Of a DNA stretch of 64,000 nucleotides, positions 43,752 through 52,048 are shown piece by piece. Source of the DNA: Limnohabitans sp. MORI2 (GTDB lineage: Bacteria > Pseudomonadota > Gammaproteobacteria > Burkholderiales > Burkholderiaceae_C); contig NZ_AP027058.1 in NCBI RefSeq assembly GCF_027925025.1, positions 868,001 to 932,000 on the forward strand. Reading direction: 5' to 3'. The position numbers were made by a program, and so were the translations under genes. Under the pieces are notes generated by a model. It had not been told where the DNA came from. It did not search any database and worked only from the letters and a program-made list of their open reading frames with translations. Position 1 is the stretch's first letter. The number at the start of each line of letters is the position of its first letter.

Positions 43752-44792
43752 ATGTTGCGGCGCATCTTTACAACTGCTCGTATGCTGCCTGGACTTGTGT
43801 CCAGCGGTTGGACACGGCAGTATGACGATGCGCGCATCATTCTGGAGCAAAACGGCGATCTCCATTACCTTAATGTCAGTGCTCGCATTCAACGCATTCT
43901 GGTGCGTGGGGGCATTTTGGCAACTGGGGCGATGCTGGTGGCGATTGGTGTACTACTGGTGACCAGCATCAGTTTGATGATCAGTCGTTCTAAGTTAGAG
44001 CGTTCGCATGAAGAGGTTTACAGGGCATTGCTCAGCAGTGCTTCTGACTCGGAAACCGGTGAGCAACTCACGATGAGTGATGAGCAAATGGTTGCATTGG
44101 CTCAGACAATCCGTGATCGCGATATGAGCATTCGGCGGTTTGTCGATACTTCTATGGTGGCAGTTTCGCAAGAAAACGTGACCATGAAGTCTCAGCTGGA
44201 GTCATCGGGTTTGACTGAGAAGATTGTGAAAATCATTCAACAAAATGCGGCTAATGGTGGCTTCAATTTGGAAGATGATGTTAAAAGCAATCCTTTGTTG
44301 CGCGGTAAGGTGGCTGACGAATTGTCAACCAATCGCGGATTGCGCGAGGTGTTGTATGCCTTGCCTAGCAGAATGCCTGTGCCCAACTACAGCGTGACAT
44401 CTGACTTTGGTGTTCGGCGTCATCCTTTGTCTGGTCAAACACATTTCCACACGGGCGTAGATATGTTGAGCCAAACTGGAGATGAGAAGGTGCACCCAGT
44501 TAAGCCAGGTGTCGTGGTTCTAGCTCAATTTCATACCCAGTATGGCAATACAGTTGTCGTTCGCCATACCAATGGCGTGGAATCCTTGTATGCACACTTG
44601 GCCAATATTGAAGTTAAATTGGGTGACAAAGTCACCACAGAGTCTGTGCTGGGCAACATTGGCAGCACAGGATCTTCGTCAACAGGTAAGCACCTACATT
44701 TGGAAATTTTGATTGGTGGTTATCCAGTCAACCCACAGAAAGTTATACGGACGGCGCAATATGTTCAACAAATCCAAAACCAACAACGTTAA
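43752..44792 (+). CDS. Membrane-anchored M23 peptidase (LytM domain)
   Basis: 346 residues. One membrane helix at about 58-80 (ATGAMLVAIGVLLVTSISLM), a coiled-coil stretch, then an M23 domain from about 220. The zinc ligands are present: His and Asp in HFHTGVDML, and the HxH motif in GKHLHLEI, with NTVVVRHTNGVESLYAHLA between them. It should cut peptide cross-links in peptidoglycan. Gene order bactofilin-M23-bactofilin fits the known use of bactofilins as scaffolds for LytM enzymes. It overlaps the next gene by 32 bases. Confidence 0.92.
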   Translation: MLRRIFTTARMLPGLVSSGWTRQYDDARIILEQNGDLHYLNVSARIQRILVRGGILATGAMLVAIGVLLVTSISLMISRSKLERSHEEVYRALLSSASDSETGEQLTMSDEQMVALAQTIRDRDMSIRRFVDTSMVAVSQENVTMKSQLESSGLTEKIVKIIQQNAANGGFNLEDDVKSNPLLRGKVADELSTNRGLREVLYALPSRMPVPNYSVTSDFGVRRHPLSGQTHFHTGVDMLSQTGDEKVHPVKPGVVVLAQFHTQYGNTVVVRHTNGVESLYAHLANIEVKLGDKVTTESVLGNIGSTGSSSTGKHLHLEILIGGYPVNPQKVIRTAQYVQQIQNQQR

Positions 44793-45261
44793 CAATCAAT
44801 CTCAAGTTGCTAACTCAGAGCTCGAAGCCGAGCAAGAGTTGGCCGAAACCGTGGAACCAGAAGTTTCTGAGCCGGTAGCAACGCCTGCTCAGACCAATAC
44901 ATCACCTACACCAGCAAGAAGCAGCATGATGGACATGATCTCAACAACAGCGACTAAACCTTCAATCCTCAGTGAAGGTTTCTCTTTCCGAGGTGAAATT
45001 GCTGCCAAAGGCGCAATTCATGTGGAAGGTGCTTTGAATGGTCAAATTCAAGTTGACGAGCTCACCATTGGTGCACGCGGGCAAGTTGAAGGTGTTGTGA
45101 CATGTTCTAGCTTGCATATCAAAGGCAAATTTTCAGGAACTGCAACATGTAATGAGCTCATTGTCACATCATCTGCATCTGTAGATGGGCATGTTGTTTA
45201 CCAAACTCTCTCTGTTCAAAAGGGCGCTTCTATCAAGGGCGAACTTTTGTTGGTGAAATAA
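44761..45261 (+). CDS. Bactofilin B, longer paralogue
   Basis: 166 residues from the ATG at 44761, inside the 3' end of the M23 gene. An N-terminal Glu/Pro/Thr-rich tail of about 75 residues precedes the beta-helix (SILSEGFSFRGEIAAKGAIHVEGALNGQIQVDELTIGARGQVEGVVTCSSLHIKGKFSGTATCNEL and on). Its extended tail sets it apart from bactofilin A and may bind the peptidase or the membrane. The two differ enough that they are old paralogues. Confidence 0.92.
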   Translation: MFNKSKTNNVNNQSQVANSELEAEQELAETVEPEVSEPVATPAQTNTSPTPARSSMMDMISTTATKPSILSEGFSFRGEIAAKGAIHVEGALNGQIQVDELTIGARGQVEGVVTCSSLHIKGKFSGTATCNELIVTSSASVDGHVVYQTLSVQKGASIKGELLLVK

Positions 45262-45294
45262 ACCAAGCTCTTTGCGCGCTAGTCTGCATCCGCT

Positions 45295-46077
45295 ATGAGT
45301 CAAGAAGAATTGTTTGTCAATGGTGACTTGCTTAGGTTGAGTCGCGAAGCGCGTGGATGGGTTTTGAATGACATGGCAACGCGCGCATGCATGTCGGTCA
45401 AGCAAATTCGTCAACTTGAAGAAGGCGGCACAAGCGCTTTTTATAGTGCTGCAGTGAAAGCAACTGCAGCTAAGAAGGTTGCTGCGTTGCTTGGTTTGTC
45501 AGTCGATGCAGTGTTCGCTCAAACTGCAAAGCCCATGTTGGATACTTCTTTGGATGGCTCAGAAGTTGTAGCAGCAAAAATTTTAGGCTCGCAAGTTGAT
45601 GTCAATGACAGTGAGCAAGCACCATTAGTTGAACCTAGTGCTGTCACGCAATTTCAAACATTGGCGCCATCTGAGGGTGTTCAAAGCGAAACAATCGATT
45701 CCGCGTCGAATGCCGAAGCTACTGCTAAATCCAAAACTTCCCTCTTAACGATTGCTGCATTGTTTGCGGCGGCGCTTGGTGCAGCTGCGTATCTGCAACC
45801 CAAAGAGGAGTTGGTGGGGGAATCTGCGCCTCCTGTTCAGGTGTTGCCTGCAGATGTGACCGATCCTGCCAGTGCTGCGAGCGCTTCCGATGCCAGTGCT
45901 TCAGTGGCGGATGCTCAAGCGGCGGCTTCTGTGTCTGTGGCAGCCGTGAAGTCTGTTTCAAGTGCATCTGTGGTTGCCCCTGTCGCGAGTGCAACTCGTC
46001 TGGTTTCATCTCAGCCTGTCGTGGCCAGCTCAACAGCAGCGCCATCACCCTCATCAGCTGCGAGCAAAGCGCCCTAA
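45295..46077 (+). CDS. RodZ-like HTH membrane protein
   Basis: 260 residues. An N-terminal HTH of the RodZ type (LLRLSREARGWVLNDMATRACMSVKQIRQLEEGG, then TAAKKVAALLGL) occupies about 10-75; a single membrane helix lies at about 149-166 (SLLTIAALFAAALGAAAYL); the rest is Ala/Ser/Val-rich and disordered. Topology matches RodZ, which links the cytoskeleton to the cell wall. It is the last gene of the bactofilin cluster and ends at a bidirectional terminator. No DUF4115 domain is present. Confidence 0.75.
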   Translation: MSQEELFVNGDLLRLSREARGWVLNDMATRACMSVKQIRQLEEGGTSAFYSAAVKATAAKKVAALLGLSVDAVFAQTAKPMLDTSLDGSEVVAAKILGSQVDVNDSEQAPLVEPSAVTQFQTLAPSEGVQSETIDSASNAEATAKSKTSLLTIAALFAAALGAAAYLQPKEELVGESAPPVQVLPADVTDPASAASASDASASVADAQAAASVSVAAVKSVSSASVVAPVASATRLVSSQPVVASSTAAPSPSSAASKAP

Positions 46078-46103
46078 GCGACGGTGACATCCTGTTTGGA
46101 ACT

Positions 46104-46136
46104 AAAAAGCCGCCGTTGCGCGGCTTTTATTTTTTC
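46104..46136. terminator. Bidirectional terminator between the HTH gene and hemH
   Basis: AAAAGCCGC (46105-46113) pairs with GCGGCTTTT (46120-46128). T-runs follow on the plus strand and A-runs precede it, so it can serve both convergent genes. It overlaps the hemH stop codon. Confidence 0.85.
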
Positions 46137-47224
46137 GCTCCCAACTCAAGTGCATGCGCTTGACTGATTTGAAGTTGCTGCGCATTTGGCGTGTCTAACG
46201 GCCATCCAGTGAGGTGTGAATGGCACAACTGATGTAGGCCTTGAATCCATGTGGCACTGTCATTCAAACAGTGGATGTAGTGAAAAACCTCACCACCCGC
46301 ATTCAGATAAGCCTCTCGTGCTTCTTGTGAAATCTCTTCAAGGGTTTCAAGACAGTCGCTCGTAAAGCCCGGGCAAATCAAATCGACGCGCTTGATCTCT
46401 TGTTGCGCCAGCGCAATGAGGGAGGGCTCAGTGTAAGGTTCAAGCCACTTGGCTTTGCCAAAACGCGATTGAAAGGTCACCATGTATTGCTCTTTGCTAA
46501 GTTTCAATGCCTCAGCGAGCAAGCGCGCAGTTTTGTAGCACTCACAGTGGTATGGGTCACCGAGGTGCAGCGTGCGCTCAGGTACGCCATGAAAACTCAT
46601 GACCAAACGCTCGCCTTGACCATGCTGCGCCCAGTGGCTACGAACACCCTCAGCCAGCGCGTGGATGTACGCCGGATGGTCGTGGTAATGGTTGATGAAA
46701 CGAAACTCTGGCAATAGTCGGGTACGCAAGCCCCAGTGGTAGACCGCATCCATCACACTAGCGGTTGTGGTGCCTGAGTATTGAGGGTACGCGGGCAAGA
46801 TCAAGATGCGTGTGAAACCTTCGGCTTTGAGTGCATCGAGTTGGCTATCGATGGATGGGTTGCCGTATCTCATGGCGTAGCGCACGGTGACGGATTCGCC
46901 TTGTGCGTTAAAAGCTGCCTGCAATGCCGTTGACTGCTTGTTCGTCCACACTTTCAGTGGTGAACCTTCGGGACCCCAAATAGTTGCGTATTTGGCGGCG
47001 GATTTGGCTGGGCGCACGCGCAATATGATGCCGTGCAAAATGACCATCCACACCAAACGTGGAATCTCGACCACACGCGGATCGCCTAAGAACTCTGCGA
47101 GGTAGCGACGCACGGCCGCCGCTGTGGGCTCATCGGGTGTGCCGAGGTTACACAGGAGTACGGCAGTACGCGGTGCTTGTCCGTGTGTGAACGCGGGTTC
47201 GGGTTTGAATGTAGGTTTGAACAT
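46127..47224 (-). CDS. hemH: HemH, ferrochelatase
   Basis: 365 residues. Family motifs: AVLLCNLGTPDEPT at the start, the metal-site His in MSFHGVPERTLHLGDPY (about residue 210), and the Glu-containing ICPGFTSDCLETLEEIS near 270-285. It inserts ferrous iron into protoporphyrin IX at the inner membrane, the last step of heme synthesis. Divergent from the HAD hydrolase, 21 bases apart. The second conserved glutamate of the family is kept. Confidence 0.95.
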   Translation of the reverse strand: MFKPTFKPEPAFTHGQAPRTAVLLCNLGTPDEPTAAAVRRYLAEFLGDPRVVEIPRLVWMVILHGIILRVRPAKSAAKYATIWGPEGSPLKVWTNKQSTALQAAFNAQGESVTVRYAMRYGNPSIDSQLDALKAEGFTRILILPAYPQYSGTTTASVMDAVYHWGLRTRLLPEFRFINHYHDHPAYIHALAEGVRSHWAQHGQGERLVMSFHGVPERTLHLGDPYHCECYKTARLLAEALKLSKEQYMVTFQSRFGKAKWLEPYTEPSLIALAQQEIKRVDLICPGFTSDCLETLEEISQEAREAYLNAGGEVFHYIHCLNDSATWIQGLHQLCHSHLTGWPLDTPNAQQLQISQAHALELGAKK

Positions 47225-47245
47225 GATGCGGTATTCTCGCCTAGC

Positions 47246-47941
47246 ATGCTAAACCTTTCAAAAATCCAAGCCATTACGCTTGATCTCGATGACACGCTAT
47301 GGCCCGTGTGGCCCACCATCGCTCGCGCAGAAGAAGCGTTGCAAGCTTGGTTGACTGAGCACGCACCGGCAACGGCTCGTTTATGTGCGCAGGGCGAGAT
47401 GAAAAAACAAATTCGTGCAGAGATTAACCATCGCCATGCGAGTCAGGCGCACGACTTGACGTTTTTACGCCGTGAGGCGATTCGTGAAAGCTTGCTTCGT
47501 GCGGGTGATTCACCTGACTTTGCCGATGCTGCATTTGAGGTGTTTTTTACAGAACGCCAAAACGTTGTGCTGTACGAAGGGGTAGAGCTGGCCTTGTCTC
47601 GGTTGGCTACGCGTTATCCATTGGTGGGGTTGTCCAACGGCAATGCCGATGTCTTCCGTACGGCGGCGGGACCTTATTTCAAAGCTGCCGTGAGTGCGCG
47701 GGTGTGTGGTGTGGCCAAACCCGATATGAGAATTTTTCAAACCGCAGCTGATCAGCTCGATTTGCCAATGGACGCTGTGTTGCATCTGGGAGATGACGCG
47801 ACCACCGATGTTTGGGGCGCCTTGAATGCCGGCATGCAAGCTGTGTGGATCAACACCCAAGGCCATGATTGGCCGCACGACTCAGCGCAACCTTTGACGG
47901 TCCATCATTTGGCTGAGGTGTGTGACTACTTGTTGACCTGA
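47246..47941 (+). CDS. HAD-family hydrolase
   Basis: 231 residues from the ATG at 47246, giving MLNLSKIQAITLDLDDTLWPVWPTI, where the DxD of HAD motif I is standard; a longer reading from 47177 would start in hemH. Motif II is GLSNGNADV, motif III has the Lys in VAKPDMRIF and motif IV is LHLGDDATTDVWGAL. The cap is of the alpha-helical type. Likely a phosphatase with unknown substrate. Its 3' end overlaps the convergent hpnE by 60 bases. Confidence 0.9.
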   Translation: MLNLSKIQAITLDLDDTLWPVWPTIARAEEALQAWLTEHAPATARLCAQGEMKKQIRAEINHRHASQAHDLTFLRREAIRESLLRAGDSPDFADAAFEVFFTERQNVVLYEGVELALSRLATRYPLVGLSNGNADVFRTAAGPYFKAAVSARVCGVAKPDMRIFQTAADQLDLPMDAVLHLGDDATTDVWGALNAGMQAVWINTQGHDWPHDSAQPLTVHHLAEVCDYLLT

Positions 47942-49165
47942 GCGTACTGCCCCCTCCAGCGTAGAGGGGTATGGGCCGCAGATGTAGTCACCGCAAGCCC
48001 ATATGTTTTCAGCGACCTGTGGCTCTGGCCTTTCTAGTAAAGGCGTACATGCCAGTGTGGCGCGTTTCTCAAACACAGTTTGAACCACCTCTAAGTTAGA
48101 GAGTTCTAGCTGTTCACACACTTGGTCGTGCACTTGCTCGGTCAGCTCATCGCGCTCACCTTCGCACGCACTCACCACAGCAGCCAATAGTCCGTGTTGT
48201 TCGCAGAGCGCACCTTTGTCAAATACGAACTGTGCAGGGGCGGTCGCATCGCTGTGCAAAGCCACCATTGGACGGGGCAAACCTTGAAACCCAGAATCTT
48301 TGCAGTGCAAGTACACCGTGGCAATGGCTGCGTGTGGAAGTTCTGCGCATTGGTAAGCCCACTGTGGGGCGATGTCTGCCGTTAAGCGTGCTGCATCCCA
48401 AGATGGGCACGCCAGCAAAATGGGGGTGTCGGGTGTTACCGTGTGCTGCAGTGCCTCCATCTGCGTTGCACTGACGCGTGTTCCCAGGTGAATTTCAGCA
48501 CCTTGGTCGCTGAGCCATTGCAAGCAGGCGTTGGGCAGCAATGCGCCGAGGTCAACACGTGGCACGAGGAGGTCTGCGTGACCTGTTTCCATGAGCGCAT
48601 CTTGCAGCACGCGTAAAAACACAGTGGCACTGGCTTGGTGTACTGGTGTGTTGAGTGCAGACAGGCATAGAGGCTCAATCAATTGAGCCATCACGCGAGG
48701 GCTGATGCGCGCAGCGCTACATAGTTGCGCCACAGTCCAAGTTGGAATGCATTCAAAGTGGGTGCGTTGCCAACCCCATGCGGCTTGCAGGAGTTGGGCT
48801 TTGTCTTGCAGACGCCAACCCTGTGCTTTGGCAATGCCTGCCAGAAGGTTAAGGGGGCTTGGCCAATCGGGCAGTCTGAGGCCTTGGCCATCGGCAAACC
48901 GTAAATCCAGCGGTATGCGTTGTAAGAGTGTTTTGGGGTCGAGGCCCACGGTTCGCATGAGCGCCAAGGTGTCACGGTACGCACCAATCAGCACATGTTG
49001 GCCATTGTCCAAAGGCTTGCCTGCAAAACTTTGTGTCAAGCTGCGCGCTCGGCCACCGGCGGTGTGGGTGGCTTCAAATATGCGCACATGCCAACCGGCT
49101 TGGGTGGCGGCCACGGCAGCGGCCAAACCCGCCCAGCCTGCGCCCACGATGGTGAGTTGCTTCAT
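47882..49165 (-). CDS. hpnE: HpnE, squalene-forming FAD-dependent desaturase
   Basis: 427 residues. The N-terminal Rossmann motif (TIVGAGWAGLAAAVAATQAGWHVRIFEAT) and GGRARSL bind FAD, and the C-terminal ENIWACGDYICGPYPSTLEGAVRSGQQV is the second flavin motif of the amine oxidase/desaturase family. It acts after HpnD, reducing hydroxysqualene to squalene. It is the last of hpnC-hpnD-hpnE, 15 bases after hpnD. Its 3' end overlaps the HAD gene. Confidence 0.9.
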   Translation of the reverse strand: MKQLTIVGAGWAGLAAAVAATQAGWHVRIFEATHTAGGRARSLTQSFAGKPLDNGQHVLIGAYRDTLALMRTVGLDPKTLLQRIPLDLRFADGQGLRLPDWPSPLNLLAGIAKAQGWRLQDKAQLLQAAWGWQRTHFECIPTWTVAQLCSAARISPRVMAQLIEPLCLSALNTPVHQASATVFLRVLQDALMETGHADLLVPRVDLGALLPNACLQWLSDQGAEIHLGTRVSATQMEALQHTVTPDTPILLACPSWDAARLTADIAPQWAYQCAELPHAAIATVYLHCKDSGFQGLPRPMVALHSDATAPAQFVFDKGALCEQHGLLAAVVSACEGERDELTEQVHDQVCEQLELSNLEVVQTVFEKRATLACTPLLERPEPQVAENIWACGDYICGPYPSTLEGAVRSGQQVVTHLSQMMDRQRLR

Positions 49166-49180
49166 GCCGCGATGGAGCGT

Positions 49181-50020
49181 TTAGAAACGGCCCAAGGCCT
49201 GCATCTTCCAAGCTAGCCAGAGCTTGCGCAGTGGTGTGAGGGCGACGCGTTGCTTGAGCACAGGAAATTTTTGGGCTTCAATTTCACGCAACAACGTACG
49301 GTAAATGCTGGCCATCATGAGTCCGGGTTTTTGATGTTTCCAGTCATGCGTGGGCAGCAAGGCCAAGGCTTCGTCATACAGCGCATGTGCGCGTGCGGCT
49401 TGAAATTGCATCAACGCTTGAAAACGCTCGGAATCCAAACGATTCAAAATTTCATGCGCTTTCACATCAAACTGCTGAAGCTCAGTGACGGGCAGGTAAA
49501 TGCGCCCACGCAGTGCGTCTTCACCCACATCGCGAATGATGTTGGTGAGCTGAAAGGCTTGGCCCAATTTATGCGCGTAGGCGGTGGTTGTGGCGTCGGT
49601 TTGACCAAAAATCTTGGCCGACACTTCGCCCACCACGCCCGCCACCAAGTGGCAGTAGCGCGTGAGGTTAGGGTAGTCGAGGTAGCGCGTTTGGGTCAGG
49701 TCCATCTCGCAGCCATCGATCACCGATTGCAACGCAGCCTCTTCGAGGTTGAACTCCGTCACCCACGGCATCAACGCTTGCGTGACTGGGTGATTGGGCT
49801 TGCCCGCGAACGCTTGGCGTACTTCGTTGTGCCACCACGCCAATTTGCTGGCTGCGACGCCCGGGTCGCTCACTTCATCGACCACATCGTCCACCTCGCG
49901 GCAGAAAGCATAGAACGCCGTGATGGCGGCACGGCGCTGTGGTGGCAAAAACAAAAAGGCATAGTAAAAGCTGCTGCCTGAGGCGGAGGCTTTTTGCTGA
50001 ACGTAGTCTTGAGGTGTCAT
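49181..50020 (-). CDS. hpnD: HpnD, presqualene diphosphate synthase
   Basis: 279 residues from the ATG at 50020 (MTPQDYVQQKASASGSSFYYAF). Both aspartate-rich motifs of the squalene/phytoene synthase family are present: REVDDVVDE near residue 45 and FQLTNIIRDVGEDA near residue 165. It condenses two farnesyl diphosphates to presqualene diphosphate. The reading from 50041 adds seven residues and is less likely. It lies 48 bases after hpnC. Confidence 0.92.
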   Translation of the reverse strand: MTPQDYVQQKASASGSSFYYAFLFLPPQRRAAITAFYAFCREVDDVVDEVSDPGVAASKLAWWHNEVRQAFAGKPNHPVTQALMPWVTEFNLEEAALQSVIDGCEMDLTQTRYLDYPNLTRYCHLVAGVVGEVSAKIFGQTDATTTAYAHKLGQAFQLTNIIRDVGEDALRGRIYLPVTELQQFDVKAHEILNRLDSERFQALMQFQAARAHALYDEALALLPTHDWKHQKPGLMMASIYRTLLREIEAQKFPVLKQRVALTPLRKLWLAWKMQALGRF

Positions 50021-50068
50021 GTGTGCCCGATTATCGGGCACACAGCTTGTGCGCTTAAGGCGCTTGAA

Positions 50069-50857
50069 TTACATGCGCAAGCTGCGCCAGAGGATGCGAA
50101 ACATGTCTAGCTTCTTCAGCGTTGGGCGAGCAAGTTGTGTGTGGTCGGTAGTTTCGGGCCGTGCATCCAATTGGTCCAGGATGCGCAAACCGCCTTGCAC
50201 CACAGCACGCAGCTCCCATCCTGCACGGCCTTTGATTTGGTGAACCAAGGGCGCACCTTGCGCCATCAAAGAGCGTGCAAAACGCAGCTCTTCCTCAAGT
50301 GTGTGGTCTTGGGGCAAGTAGTTGCGGCCACGACGCAAGTCTTCGGCGCGGTCTTGCCAAAAGTTGATCAGTTGCAACGCGGTGCAAATGGCGTCGCTTT
50401 GCGCCAGTGCGGACGCATCGCTCACACCATACAAATGCAGCATCAAACGGCCCACAGGGTTCGCAGAGCGTCGGCAATAGTCCAGCAGTTCGGCACGGTT
50501 TCTGTAGCTTTGGCCAACGCTGGTGTAAATCACATCTTGCTCAAAGGCGTCGAGCAGGTCAAACAATGGCATCTGGGGTAGTTGGTGTTGCGCAGCCACT
50601 TGGCGCAGCGGCGTAAAGACATGTGGCCAGCGCACGCTGGGCACATAGCTTGTGCGTGCATGGCTGAGGCACTGCTGCAAATCGGCTCGGTATTCGCCTA
50701 AGGCGTCTAAACGGTGGTGTGCAGGGTCAAAGCCCTCATCTGCCAAATCGTCTGCGGTACGGGCAAAGTGGTACAGCGCTGCAACCGCTGGGCGCAAATG
50801 GGCAGGGCAGAGCCATGAGGCGACGGGAAAGTTTTCGTAGTGGTCGATGCGAGACAT
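50069..50857 (-). CDS. hpnC: HpnC, hydroxysqualene synthase
   Basis: 262 residues. The family's Asp motifs are FARTADDLADEG (about 32-43) and FWQDRAEDLRRGRNY (about 165-180). The N-terminal ENFPVASWLCPAHLRPAVAALYHFAR is typical of HpnC. It converts presqualene diphosphate to hydroxysqualene, between HpnD and HpnE. Together the three genes make squalene from FPP; squalene-hopene cyclase is not in this window, so the end product cannot be read. Confidence 0.9.
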   Translation of the reverse strand: MSRIDHYENFPVASWLCPAHLRPAVAALYHFARTADDLADEGFDPAHHRLDALGEYRADLQQCLSHARTSYVPSVRWPHVFTPLRQVAAQHQLPQMPLFDLLDAFEQDVIYTSVGQSYRNRAELLDYCRRSANPVGRLMLHLYGVSDASALAQSDAICTALQLINFWQDRAEDLRRGRNYLPQDHTLEEELRFARSLMAQGAPLVHQIKGRAGWELRAVVQGGLRILDQLDARPETTDHTQLARPTLKKLDMFRILWRSLRM

Positions 50858-50916
50858 AAATTGCCCCTATTGTCGCTTGGCCTTGTAAATTCAAGGTTTA
50901 CCGATATCGAGTACAT

Positions 50917-50939
50917 TACTAACCAATCGGTCATTAGTA
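50917..50939. promoter_or_regulatory. TetR-type operator before the RND pump genes
   Basis: TACTAA (50917-50922) and TTAGTA (50934-50939) form a palindrome around ACC-x4-GGT, the pattern of TetR-family efflux repressors. It lies 14 bases before the adaptor start and 60 bases before hpnC on the other strand. No TetR gene is present within the window. Confidence 0.6.
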
Positions 50940-50952
50940 TTTTGAAGACTTT

Positions 50953-52047
50953 ATGATTCCTACAATTTATACCCATTCTCGTTGGCTTTTGGCCTGTCTC
51001 AGTGCTGCTTTGTTGCTTGGTTGTAGCAAAGCGCCTCCCGAACAAGAGCCTGTGCGCGCGGTGAAGGTTCTCACGGTGGGGGCTTCGGCCACGTCGTTTG
51101 ATTTGGAGTTTTCGGGTGAGGTACGTGCACGCGTGGAGTCAAATCTCGGGTTTCGGGTGGGGGGCAAGCTCATTGCACGCCAAGCTGAGCTTGGTCAGCG
51201 TGTGAAGTCAGGGCAACTGCTCGCGCAAATTGACCCGCAGGACTACCGTGTGACCGCCGAGGCAGCGGCTGCACAGCTGATCGCCGCTCAAAGCAACCGA
51301 GATGTGGCGGCTGCTGACTTGAAGCGTTATCAAGGGCTGTTTGAACAAGGTTTTATCAGTGCTGCTGAACTAGAGCGTCGTCAAGCCAACGACAAGGCTG
51401 CGCAAGCCCAATGGCGTCAAGCACAAGCTCAAAGTACCGTGCAGGGCAACCAATCCAATTACACACACTTGCTGGCAGACGGTGCGGGTGTGATCACTTC
51501 TGTGGATGCTTCTGCGGGGCAGGTGGTGGCGGCTGGTCAACCGGTGCTTCGCTTGGCTTTGGATGGCCCGCGTGATGTTGTGTTCTCAGTGTCAGAAGAT
51601 AAGTTAGCTTCTTTGAAAGCTGGCGTCCTGGTGGATGTACGCCAATGGTCGGACGGTAAAACGTATGAAGCCAAAGTGCGCGATGTTTCTGCAAGCGCCG
51701 ATGTCATCACGCGCACGTTTGTGGTCAAAGCGGCCTTGCCTAAAGAGGTCGATCCTGTGTTGGGTTCGACCGTGACGGTGAGTTTGCGCGCCTCTCATCT
51801 GAAGGGCGAGATGCCACGCATCAAGTTGCCCACCCAAGCCTTGCGTACCGAAGCTGGCGCCACATCGGTTTGGTTGTTGGATGCTGCCAGCATGACTGTC
51901 AAAGCTCAAACTATTCAAGTAACAGCGGTCGATGGCAATGAGGTGGTCGTTGACTCAGGGTTGCAAAACGGCGACCAAGTCGTGGTCTCGGGTGTGCATG
52001 TGTTGACGGCTGGACAGAAGGTGTCGATCTTCGGCGCAGCCAAGTGA
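50953..52047 (+). CDS. RND efflux periplasmic adaptor (lipoprotein)
   Basis: 364 residues. A signal peptide with lipobox (LSAALLLGCSKAPP; Cys about residue 24) anchors it to the inner membrane. Then come barrel-sandwich halves (RVESNLGFRVGGKLIARQAELGQRVKSGQLLAQIDP, and SNYTHLLADGAGVITSVDASAGQVVAAGQPVLRLALDGP), a short hairpin (about 95-165), and a beta-barrel plus membrane-proximal domain. It links the RND pump to an outer-membrane channel, which is not encoded here. Confidence 0.92.
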   Translation: MIPTIYTHSRWLLACLSAALLLGCSKAPPEQEPVRAVKVLTVGASATSFDLEFSGEVRARVESNLGFRVGGKLIARQAELGQRVKSGQLLAQIDPQDYRVTAEAAAAQLIAAQSNRDVAAADLKRYQGLFEQGFISAAELERRQANDKAAQAQWRQAQAQSTVQGNQSNYTHLLADGAGVITSVDASAGQVVAAGQPVLRLALDGPRDVVFSVSEDKLASLKAGVLVDVRQWSDGKTYEAKVRDVSASADVITRTFVVKAALPKEVDPVLGSTVTVSLRASHLKGEMPRIKLPTQALRTEAGATSVWLLDAASMTVKAQTIQVTAVDGNEVVVDSGLQNGDQVVVSGVHVLTAGQKVSIFGAAK

Positions 52048-52048
52048 G

